Positions 18,120 to 24,684 of a DNA stretch of 64,000 nucleotides are shown here, one piece after another. The position numbers were made by a program, and so were the translations under genes. The DNA is taken from NCBI GenBank assembly GCA_013002165.1, contig JABDKO010000220.1:22645-86644 (forward strand). Direction: 5' to 3'. The stretch comes from Rhodothermales bacterium (GTDB taxonomy: Bacteria > Bacteroidota > Rhodothermia > Rhodothermales > JABDKH01). Position 1 is the stretch's first letter. Each line of letters begins with the position of its first letter. The notes under the pieces are model-generated. The model was not told the DNA's origin. It saw nothing but the letters and a program-made list of their open reading frames with translations, and searched no databases.

Positions 18120-19220
18120 ATGCACACAAATCTTATTCTAGCGTTTGCAGTCTCCAGCGCCGTAATTGTTTCCGGTTGTTCTCCTCAACAAAGCGCCGAA
18201 TCATACGACCCCGCAAGTGATTCGCTCCGGTTCGACGGAGAAGTGCACCTGCGTAACATCAAGCAATTGACGTTCGGCGGAAATAACGCCGAAGCTTACT
18301 GGAGTTTTGATGGAACCGAACTCGTATTTCAAAGCGATTGGGACGAGATCAATGACCAGGGATGTGATCAAATCTTCACCATGCCGATCGACGCAGACGG
18401 CCGGCCGGACTACAAGTTGGTCTCTACCGGCGATGGCCGCACGACCTGTTCATACTTTCTGCCGGATGGTCGCGTCGTTTATGGATCGACACACGAAGGT
18501 GGTCAGGAGTGCCCGGTGGGTGCACCGGTTGTGGGAGGTAGTTATGTCTGGTCGATCTACGATTCGTATGACATCTATGTCGCGAACGCTGATGGTTCTG
18601 AAACTGAGCTCCTCATCGGCGGGCCGGGCTACGATGCCGAGGCCACTGTATCCCCGGATGGAAAGTGGATCATCTTCACATCTACCCGCACAGGCGATCT
18701 GGAACTGTGGCGCTATGAAATCGAAACCGGAGATCTGCTTCAGCTTACCAGCGGACTTGGCTACGACGGTGGCGCGTTCTTCTCACGCGACTCACAGCAA
18801 ATAGTCTGGCGAGCGAGCAGGCCAACCGGAGAGGCTGCCGAAAAGTACAAGACTCTCCTGGCAGCAAACTCCGTTGAACCTTCGGATCTGGAAATTTTTG
18901 TTGCCGATATCGATGGATCAAACGCACGTCAGGTTACTAACCTTGGAGGAGCAAACTGGGCTCCATTTTTTCATCCTTCCGGTGAAAAGATTCTGTTCAC
19001 GACGAATCATCATATGATGGATACTGATCCGCGCCAGTTTGACATCTTCATGATGGATCTGGATGGAACGGGGCTCGAGCAGATCACGTACTCGGGGACG
19101 TTTGATGCATTCCCCATGTTCTCTTATGACGGCTCGAAGCTCGCCTTCTCGTCCAATCGCAATGTCTCCAGAACACCGACACGCGACACCAATGTGTTCG
19201 TTGCGGACTGGGTAGAATAG
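18120..19220 (+). CDS. TolB-like (PD40) beta-propeller lipoprotein
   Basis: A 366-residue protein with a lipoprotein signal (lipobox VSGC) and repeated WD40-like/PD40 units such as SPDGKWIIFTSTRTGDLELW, FSRDSQQIVW, FHPSGEKILFTTN and FSYDGSKLAFSSNRN. It should form a periplasmic six- or seven-bladed propeller attached to a membrane, probably a protein- or peptide-binding platform. No partner can be named from the context. The 409 bp after it hold hairpins and the palindrome of the metal transporter, described separately. Confidence 0.85.
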   Translation: MHTNLILAFAVSSAVIVSGCSPQQSAESYDPASDSLRFDGEVHLRNIKQLTFGGNNAEAYWSFDGTELVFQSDWDEINDQGCDQIFTMPIDADGRPDYKLVSTGDGRTTCSYFLPDGRVVYGSTHEGGQECPVGAPVVGGSYVWSIYDSYDIYVANADGSETELLIGGPGYDAEATVSPDGKWIIFTSTRTGDLELWRYEIETGDLLQLTSGLGYDGGAFFSRDSQQIVWRASRPTGEAAEKYKTLLAANSVEPSDLEIFVADIDGSNARQVTNLGGANWAPFFHPSGEKILFTTNHHMMDTDPRQFDIFMMDLDGTGLEQITYSGTFDAFPMFSYDGSKLAFSSNRNVSRTPTRDTNVFVADWVE

Positions 19221-19334
19221 CAGCTGCCAGTAGCCAGGGTTTGCCGAGCATCGCTGGTCAATAAATTCCCTGGTGAATATTGCGTCGCCGGGTCAGACAA
19301 CACTTCCCGGCCAGCCACCATTCTCACGTTCGGT

Positions 19335-19358
19335 CGAGACACGGTTACCCGCGTCTCG
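19335..19358. repeat. Hairpin in the 409-bp gap after the propeller lipoprotein
   Basis: Arms CGAGACACGG and CCGCGTCTCG pair at 9 of 10 positions around a TTAC tetraloop. No T run follows on either strand. It may serve as a terminator of weak form for the propeller gene, which ends 114 bp earlier. The gap 19221-19629 holds no gene that I can support. Confidence 0.45.
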
Positions 19359-19444
19359 CTGTCCAGACTGAGAACAGCGATTCCTCGTTGCCGTCACCGA
19401 ATCGATCCTGAATAAATATGATCACCCGGGACGCGGCTGGTCCT

Positions 19445-19499
19445 ATCGCCCGAAAAAGGCGATTCGGCTAGTTCGTCACGTTTTTGTGCCCCGAATCGC
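19445..19499. repeat. Two mutually exclusive inverted repeats upstream of the metal importer
   Basis: ATCGCC (19445-19450) can pair with GGCGAT (19458-19463), and GCGATTCGG (19459-19467) can pair with CCGAATCGC (19491-19499). The two helices share bases 19459-19463, so only one can form. The arrangement resembles a switch, but it lies upstream of the palindrome that probably marks the importer promoter, so it may not be in that mRNA. Confidence 0.4.
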
Positions 19500-19591
19500 T
19501 TGGCGTTCAGACTGCAAATATCCGCCCTCTGATCATGAAACCGGCTTTTCTGGACTCTGAGGCCTGCTGAAACCTGATAGAGACTGAAAAG

Positions 19592-19605
19592 TTAGACGAG
19601 TCTAA
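19592..19605. promoter_or_regulatory. Perfect palindrome, candidate DtxR/MntR-type operator
   Basis: TTAGAC-GA-GTCTAA, a 6+2+6 perfect dyad ending 24 bp before the substrate-binding protein start. Dyads beginning TTAG and ending CTAA are typical of DtxR/MntR-family metal repressors, and the operon downstream is a manganese/iron-type importer. No separate DtxR-like gene is in the window, but both permeases of the operon carry a winged-helix extension. Confidence 0.6.
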
Positions 19606-19629
19606 AAATCTTGTCAAACTCCGGGATCC

Positions 19630-20571
19630 ATGTCGAAACAGATTACTGTCGTTGCATTATTCACCTTGTTGATCTCCGCCTGTGCCCCGGCCGGTAGCGG
19701 TGAGAAAGATCTGTCATCTGCGCCAACCCTGAAAGTAGTCGCCACGACGAACATGGTAGCCGACCTGGTCCGGACCATCGGAGGCGACCATGTCGATCTT
19801 GTTTCATTGATGGGCCCCGGTATTGATCCACATCTGTACAAGGCAAGCGAGGGTGACGTGGCAAGGATGGCTGGCGCCGACGTGATATTTTATGGCGGCC
19901 TCCATCTTGAGGGCAAGATGGTCGATATTTTTGAACAGATGGACTCGCGAGGGAAGAGAGCCGTAGCGGTAACAGATGGAATAGATCGCGAGAAGCTTAT
20001 CGAGTCAGAGGTTTTTGGAGGACACTACGACCCGCATGTATGGTTTGATGTCACACTCTGGCAGGATGCCGCACAGTATGTCACGGAGTATCTATCCGAC
20101 ATCAATAGTGTTAATCAAGCCGTGTACCGGTCCAACCTTGACACATACCTGCAGGCACTTTCTGAAACGGATACGTGGGTACGAACAGAGGTCAACACAC
20201 TTGATCCCGGCCAACGCGTTCTCATAACATCGCACGATGCTTTCGGTTATTTTGGCCGCGCTTACGATTTCGAAGTATATGGGCTTCAGGGCATCAGCAC
20301 AGTGGCAGAAGCAGGCACAGCAGACGTACAAAGTCTATCGACCATGGTCGCTGAAAGACGCATCCCGGCCATGTTCGTAGAGTCGTCAGTACCACGGAGG
20401 GGGATCGAGGCTGTACAGCAGGCAGTCCGCGCAAAAGGATTTGATGTGACCATCGGAGGAAGTCTGTTTTCGGACGCACTTGGAGTAGAAGGAACTCCCG
20501 AAGGTACGTATACTGGTATGATTCGGCACAACGTAACCACAATCATTAGTGGCCTGAGCGCTACAGAGTGA
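19630..20571 (+). CDS. Metal-binding lipoprotein of a Mn/Fe-type ABC importer (cluster A-I)
   Basis: A 313-residue TroA/MntA-fold protein with lipobox ISAC. Candidate metal ligands are the His in DPHLYKAS, the His in GGLHLEGKM or DPHVWFD, the Glu in VAEAGTAD or VESSVPRRG, and the Asp in SLFSDALGVEG. The final His-to-Asp type ligand and the motif GTYTGMIRHN fit manganese/iron binding proteins better than zinc ones, which usually have a His-rich loop. It captures the metal in the periplasm for the permeases encoded next. It is the first gene of a four-gene operon (gap of 11 bp to the ATPase). Confidence 0.9.
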   Translation: MSKQITVVALFTLLISACAPAGSGEKDLSSAPTLKVVATTNMVADLVRTIGGDHVDLVSLMGPGIDPHLYKASEGDVARMAGADVIFYGGLHLEGKMVDIFEQMDSRGKRAVAVTDGIDREKLIESEVFGGHYDPHVWFDVTLWQDAAQYVTEYLSDINSVNQAVYRSNLDTYLQALSETDTWVRTEVNTLDPGQRVLITSHDAFGYFGRAYDFEVYGLQGISTVAEAGTADVQSLSTMVAERRIPAMFVESSVPRRGIEAVQQAVRAKGFDVTIGGSLFSDALGVEGTPEGTYTGMIRHNVTTIISGLSATE

Positions 20572-20582
20572 CACTCGATTGA

Positions 20583-21368
20583 ATGCCCTTGACTGATCAA
20601 AGACGGCACGCCATTGAAGTACGCGACCTGACAGTCGCTTACCATGAAAAACCTGTCCTGTGGGATATTGACCTTGACGTTCCAGCTGGCGTGTTGATGG
20701 CCATTGTCGGGCCAAACGGTGCCGGAAAGACAACCCTTATCAAGGCTATTCTCGGGCTTATTAGAACCGCGGCCGGGGAGGTGTCGATTCTCGGCCACAA
20801 GTACAAGCGACAACGCAACCGGGTAGCATATGTCCCGCAGCGTGGATCCGTTGACTGGGACTTCCCCACAAGCGTCCTGGACGTCGTTACTATGGGACGC
20901 TACGGTCGGATCGGGTGGGTGCGAAGGCCTTCTCGAACGGACAAAGACCTTGCGGTCAAGGCACTTGAAAAGGTCGGGATGGATCAATTCAGAAAACGTC
21001 AGATCAGCGAGCTATCTGGAGGTCAACAGCAGCGAGTATTTCTCGCACGTGCACTCGTTCAGGACGCGGACGTGTATTTCATGGACGAACCGTTTCAGGG
21101 AGTAGATGCGGTTACCGAACGGGCGATTGTCGAAATCCTGCGTGACTTGCGTCGGCACAACAAAACAGTCGTTGTAGTGCATCATGATCTCCAGACCGTA
21201 GAAGAGTATTTCGACTATGTGATGCTGCTGAATATCAGAAAGATTGCGAGCGGGCCGGTCGCGGAAGTATTCAATTCTGAAAACTTGAGAATTACGTATG
21301 GCGGTAGAGTCGCTTTCTTGAAGCCGACAGCTTCTGCAGATATTACGCAATCTCAAAAGCCAGGTTAA
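20583..21368 (+). CDS. ATPase subunit of the Mn/Fe-type ABC importer
   Basis: A 261-residue ABC ATPase with Walker [10 protein letters not shown], signature [15 protein letters not shown] and Walker B with the D-loop [16 protein letters not shown]. The block [20 protein letters not shown] is typical of the manganese/zinc/iron chelate importer group (PVPQRxxVDWDFP). It powers import together with the two permeases. It lies 14 bp before the first permease gene. Confidence 0.92.
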   Translation: MPLTDQRRHAIEVRDLTVAYHEKPVLWDIDLDVPAGVLMAIVGPNGAGKTTLIKAILGLIRTAAGEVSILGHKYKRQRNRVAYVPQRGSVDWDFPTSVLDVVTMGRYGRIGWVRRPSRTDKDLAVKALEKVGMDQFRKRQISELSGGQQQRVFLARALVQDADVYFMDEPFQGVDAVTERAIVEILRDLRRHNKTVVVVHHDLQTVEEYFDYVMLLNIRKIASGPVAEVFNSENLRITYGGRVAFLKPTASADITQSQKPG

Positions 21369-21382
21369 GTCCAATTCAATTG

Positions 21383-22504
21383 ATGGATCTACTCCAGCAG
21401 CTCATAACGGATTATACACTGCGCAATGTTGCGCTGGGATCTGCAGTACTTGGGATGGTTGCCGGTACGCTCGGGTCGTTTGCACTGCTGCGTCAGCAGA
21501 GTCTTCTTGGAGATGCCGTGTCTCACGCCGCACTTCCCGGCGTTGTCATCGCATACATGTTAACCGGCTCAAAAGCACCTCTTGTGCTTATCCTCGGCGC
21601 CGCGTTAGCGGGCTGGGTAGCAACAGGCCTCGTCATGCTGACCGTTGCCAATACCCGAATCAAGTATGACTCGGCCCTCGGGATCGTCCTCTCTGTATTT
21701 TTCGGATTCGGCCTGGTGCTCCTGACCTTTTTGCAGAAAACACCCGATGCCAACCAGGCTGGTCTGGATACATTTCTCTTTGGACAGGCAGCGGCACTCG
21801 TGCATCGCGACGTCATCACGATGAGCATCGTCGGCGGGATATCCATCGTACTAATCATTGTATTCTGGAAAGAGTTCAAGATGCTCTCGTTCGATTCCGA
21901 CTTCGGCAAGAGCCTCGGATTCAATATGCGCTTTGCCGACATTTTACTGACTGCCCTCATAGTAATAGCGATCGTAATAGGCCTGCAAACAGTCGGAGTT
22001 GTCCTTATGAGTGCAATGATCATCGCCCCGGCTGCTGCTGCTCGGCAATGGACAAATCGCCTGAGCGGTATGATCGCGCTGTCGGCCCTTTTCGGTGCCG
22101 TGGCCGGTGTGGCTGGTGCAACGATCAGTAGTGTGCAATCCAATCTGCCGACCGGGCCCGTGGTCGTGTTGGGCGCTGGTGTTATTGTCACCGTCTCGAT
22201 ACTATTTGCTCCGGCACGAGGAGTGGTGTGGACGTGGATTCGTCAGTGGCGGAATGGTAAGCGATTAAGAATGGAGGCCGTAATGGTTGACCTGTTCACG
22301 CTGGCTGCCCATCACCATCGCGCAGACTACCCTCACGATGAGGCCGTCATCAACATGATGACTAACATCACCGGCCGGTCTTTGAAGACGCTGGAAGCTC
22401 TGGAGGATCGGGGCCTGGCAACGAGGCTCGGTCCGTCCCAGTGGGCGCTTACCGATGCAGGTGTCGCGCGCGTCCGAAGTATACTGGAGACGAGTGGTGC
22501 ATAG
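21383..22504 (+). CDS. Metal ABC importer permease 1 with C-terminal winged-helix extension
   Basis: Start at ATG 21383; the TTG just before it is less likely. Residues 1-285 form an ABC-3 family permease with about eight membrane helices (LGMVAGTLGSFALLRQQSLL, the coupling segment GDAVSHAALPG). After the last helix (SILFAPARGV) comes a cytoplasmic tail of about 85 residues with winged-helix character: MVDLFTLAAHHH, then GRSLKTLEALEDRGLA, then the wing and LTDAGVARV. It resembles the DNA-binding part of DtxR-type repressors and contains a His cluster. In Chlamydia a related fusion (YtgC-R) releases a metal-responsive repressor. Whether that happens here is unknown. Confidence 0.88.
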   Translation: MDLLQQLITDYTLRNVALGSAVLGMVAGTLGSFALLRQQSLLGDAVSHAALPGVVIAYMLTGSKAPLVLILGAALAGWVATGLVMLTVANTRIKYDSALGIVLSVFFGFGLVLLTFLQKTPDANQAGLDTFLFGQAAALVHRDVITMSIVGGISIVLIIVFWKEFKMLSFDSDFGKSLGFNMRFADILLTALIVIAIVIGLQTVGVVLMSAMIIAPAAAARQWTNRLSGMIALSALFGAVAGVAGATISSVQSNLPTGPVVVLGAGVIVTVSILFAPARGVVWTWIRQWRNGKRLRMEAVMVDLFTLAAHHHRADYPHDEAVINMMTNITGRSLKTLEALEDRGLATRLGPSQWALTDAGVARVRSILETSGA

Positions 22505-22594
22505 TATGTTGCATGTCATACCGCCCCGTTCGCCAGTGTCGGACCTGTTCGGTTCGGTTAACGCTCTCAGGTCACGCTTCGCCGAGGGATCAGG

Positions 22595-23707
22595 ATGACA
22601 TCGGTCCAGTTCGAAATACAATTGATTGCGATCCTTGTGGCAGTGGCATGCGCCATTCCAGGTGTGTTTCTGGTTTTGCGGAAAATGGCCATGATGTCCG
22701 ACGCTATCAGTCACTCCATCCTTCCGGGCCTCGTCATCGCGTTCTTCCTTACTGGCACTCTGAATTCGCCGTTGTTGATTGTCGGAGCTACTGCAACAGG
22801 ATTGCTGACGGTACTTCTTGTCGAGAGTATCTCCAAAACGCGATTGCTTAAGGAGGATGCCGCTATTGGACTGGCGTTTCCGGTGTTCTTCAGTATCGGC
22901 GTAATTCTTATTGCCCGCTTTGCCGGCGACATACATCTCGACGTCGACTCGGTACTGTTGGGTGAACTTGCATTCGCACCATTCAATCGTGTCTCACTGT
23001 TTGGGCGAGATCTCGGTCCGGCCGCGATGTGGACGATGATAGTTGTTGTTGTTATAAACGCGGCTTTCGTGGCTGTATTTTATAAAGAGCTGAAAATTGC
23101 CAGTTTCGATTCGGGATTGGCGGCGGCACTGGGATTTGTCCCGGCAGGCATACACTACGGACTGATGACGTTGGTTTCTGCAACAGCGGTTGCAGCGTTC
23201 GATGCTGTGGGGTCCATTCTTGTTGTGGCTCTAATTGTTGGTCCGCCGGCGACTGCCTACCTGCTTACAAACAGACTGTCCGTAATGATTGGACTCAGTA
23301 TTCTACTGGGCATGCTATCGGCGATCCTTGGTTACTGGTTCGCTCACTGGCTGGATGCGTCGATTGCCGGTGCAATGGCAACGATGGTGGGCGTGGTATT
23401 CGTCATCGTCCTCTTTCTGGCACCGGGTAGAGGTGTGGCAGCAGTCTGGCGTCGCAGGTATCGCCAGAAGTGGACATTCGCTGAAAAAATGTTGGCGATA
23501 CACCTGCACCACCACGAGGGTATGGTAGATGAAGCGCGCGAAAACAGAACCGCCCACCTGCAGGAACACTTCAGCTGGGACGCGCGGTTCGCTGGTTCCG
23601 TCGTCGAGCGTGCAAAAGATGATGGATTCGTAACCGAAGGCGGTGGACTTCTGAACCTTACCGAAGCCGGTAGGGCCCTGGCGAGAGAAGCGATAGTGCA
23701 AGCGTAA
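22595..23707 (+). CDS. Metal ABC importer permease 2 with C-terminal winged-helix extension
   Basis: A 370-residue ABC-3 permease; the coupling segment SDAISHSILPG matches that of permease 1, and about eight membrane helices span residues 5-275. The tail from about residue 285 again has winged-helix character: KMLAIHLHHHEGM, a variable HTH region, FAGSVVERAKDDGFV, then the wing GGGLLNLTEAGRALA. Together with permease 1 it should form a heterodimeric channel. The presence of the same kind of tail on both subunits, each with a HHH cluster, suggests metal sensing or gating in the cytoplasm or DNA binding. The start ATG at 22595 has GGGATCAGG in front. It is last in the operon, and the 90 bp before it carry no gene. 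Confidence 0.88.
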   Translation: MTSVQFEIQLIAILVAVACAIPGVFLVLRKMAMMSDAISHSILPGLVIAFFLTGTLNSPLLIVGATATGLLTVLLVESISKTRLLKEDAAIGLAFPVFFSIGVILIARFAGDIHLDVDSVLLGELAFAPFNRVSLFGRDLGPAAMWTMIVVVVINAAFVAVFYKELKIASFDSGLAAALGFVPAGIHYGLMTLVSATAVAAFDAVGSILVVALIVGPPATAYLLTNRLSVMIGLSILLGMLSAILGYWFAHWLDASIAGAMATMVGVVFVIVLFLAPGRGVAAVWRRRYRQKWTFAEKMLAIHLHHHEGMVDEARENRTAHLQEHFSWDARFAGSVVERAKDDGFVTEGGGLLNLTEAGRALAREAIVQA

Positions 23708-23709
23708 CC

Positions 23710-23779
23710 AGGAACTGGCAACTAGCAACTAGGAACTGGCAACTAGGAACTAGGAACTAGCAACTAGGAACTAGGAACC
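23710..23779. repeat. Ten-copy heptanucleotide tandem repeat
   Basis: Ten units of 7 bp with consensus RGSAACT (AGGAACT, GGCAACT and AGCAACT variants) run without interruption, 2 bp after the permease 2 stop. The array lies between the end of the importer operon and the terminator of the opposing zapA transcript. Such heptamer arrays expand and contract by slippage. It is not a CRISPR: there are no spacers. Confidence 0.9.
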
Positions 23780-23780
23780 A

Positions 23781-23825
23781 GAAACAAACAACCCCGAACC
23801 TGCAATCGAAGATCACAGGCCGGGG
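23781..23825 (-). terminator. Intrinsic terminator at the end of the zapA/6S RNA transcript
   Basis: Read on the minus strand, the stem CCCCGGCCTG (23825-23816) pairs with CAGGTTCGGGG (23802-23792), with one internal mismatch region, and is followed by a T-rich tail TTGTTTGTTTC. It lies 15 bp beyond the proposed 6S RNA 3' end. Confidence 0.8.
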
Positions 23826-23839
23826 CTATTCGTCAAAAT

Positions 23840-24021
23840 GCTGCCACAACCCCGCATGTATGAAGAACCCCTTCATGACACAGTGGGCACCGCTCGCGCT
23901 CTTTCGCCTTCCGCGGTCCGTAGAATACGGTGACTCTTTCGAGATGCGGCCTGGTGGCCGAGCACGAAGGATGGTTCCCTCAAGTATAGCTGTTAGGTTC
24001 TTACTTGATCAGGGCTGCAGC
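23840..24021 (-). ncRNA. ssrS: Candidate 6S RNA, 182 nt
   Basis: The segment between zapA and its terminator folds on the minus strand into a closed rod. The 5' end GCTGCAGCCC (24021-24012) pairs with the 3' end GGGTTGTGGCAGC (23852-23840). A second helix joins GAACC+CCTTC (23977-23966, AT bulge) to GAAGG+GGTTC (23874-23865). Between the two helices is a large central bubble containing a 7-bp hairpin (24008-23980). Length, closing stem, central bubble and apical stem match 6S RNA, which binds the RNA polymerase holoenzyme. In proteobacteria 6S RNA also follows zapA, and the proposed Bacteroidales 6S RNA lies near L20 genes, as here. The fold was done by eye. Confidence 0.55.
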
Positions 24022-24030
24022 AACTACCTA

Positions 24031-24055
24031 CTTGTACCACTTTGGTGGTTACAAG
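24031..24055. repeat. Hairpin between zapA stop and the candidate 6S RNA
   Basis: On the minus strand CTTGT-A-ACCAC and GTGGT-ACAAG form a 10-bp stem with one bulged A and a CAAA loop, starting 13 bp after the zapA stop. No T run follows. It could protect the zapA mRNA 3' end after processing away from the downstream RNA. Confidence 0.55.
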
Positions 24056-24067
24056 ATTCAAATTCAA

Positions 24068-24400
24068 TTACACTTCCTGAGGTTCGAGATCGAGTTGTAT
24101 TTTACTACTAACTTCTTCTCCGAGTGCTTTAGCAAGTAGAGTATCCATCGCAAACAACTCACGCGTAATTCGAGAATCGGTTTCATCCGCGTGCTGCTTA
24201 AGCTGATACAGTTCTTCCGTTACCGAAAGTGCCGTTATCACTGCAGTGGTCAGTTCATGCGCCTTGGGATGTGCAGCTTGAAATGCTCTCATGCGTGTGT
24301 CAAGATTAGAGGCAACCTCGAGTGTGAAGTCGACTTGTGACTCTTTGACCCGAAGTGAATAATCCTTACCAAGGATTCTGACACTGACTGACTTTTCCAT
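24068..24400 (-). CDS. zapA: Cell division protein ZapA
   Basis: A 110-residue protein with the ZapA N-terminus (SVSVRILGKDYSLRVKE), a central segment around LTTAVITALSVTEELYQL and a C-terminal coiled coil. ZapA binds FtsZ and bundles its filaments at the division ring. A strong Shine-Dalgarno, GGAGGAG, lies about 10 bp before the ATG, inside the end of the preceding gene; the gap is 3 bp. It is the last protein gene of the long minus-strand translation cluster. Confidence 0.88.
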   Translation of the reverse strand: MEKSVSVRILGKDYSLRVKESQVDFTLEVASNLDTRMRAFQAAHPKAHELTTAVITALSVTEELYQLKQHADETDSRITRELFAMDTLLAKALGEEVSSKIQLDLEPQEV

Positions 24401-24403
24401 GTG

Positions 24404-24643
24404 CTACTTCTCCTCCAGAAATCGATCAATGGTGGCGATATACCCTTCAAGCTGACCACGAAGAGCATCCCGATCGGAGTCGACAACAATTGCGAGACTG
24501 TCGCCCTTTCTCTTCCGGTCGCCCCAAACGTCATCAATAGTATCCGACATCCTTTGGTTATCCGATTTCAGTCGGTCAATTTCATGCGCTGCAGACGCAA
24601 CCCGTTTTTTCAATTGGGCGAGCCCGTCCGGTTGGTGTGCCAT
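24404..24643 (-). CDS. Small coiled-coil protein upstream of zapA (ZapB-like)
   Basis: A 79-residue protein with heptad-like spacing (LAQLKKRVASAAHEIDRLKS, then a charged middle and LRGQLEGYIATIDRFLEE). It should form a coiled coil. No enzyme motif is present. Short coiled-coil genes are commonly placed directly before zapA in this group of bacteria, and a division-related, ZapB-like role is inferred from position and shape only. It overlaps neither neighbour: 41 bp separate it from pheT and 3 bp from zapA. Confidence 0.7.
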   Translation of the reverse strand: MAHQPDGLAQLKKRVASAAHEIDRLKSDNQRMSDTIDDVWGDRKRKGDSLAIVVDSDRDALRGQLEGYIATIDRFLEEK

Positions 24644-24684
24644 GTCGATCCCGTCAGTCGAGTTATACGATCGTAATATAACAG

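Noticed and set aside
23710..23779. Possible CRISPR array
   Set aside because: The units are 7 bp with no spacers, and no cas gene is in the window.
23860..24111. 83-codon open frame on the plus strand
   Set aside because: It overlaps the candidate 6S RNA and the end of zapA on the other strand and has no recognisable protein features.
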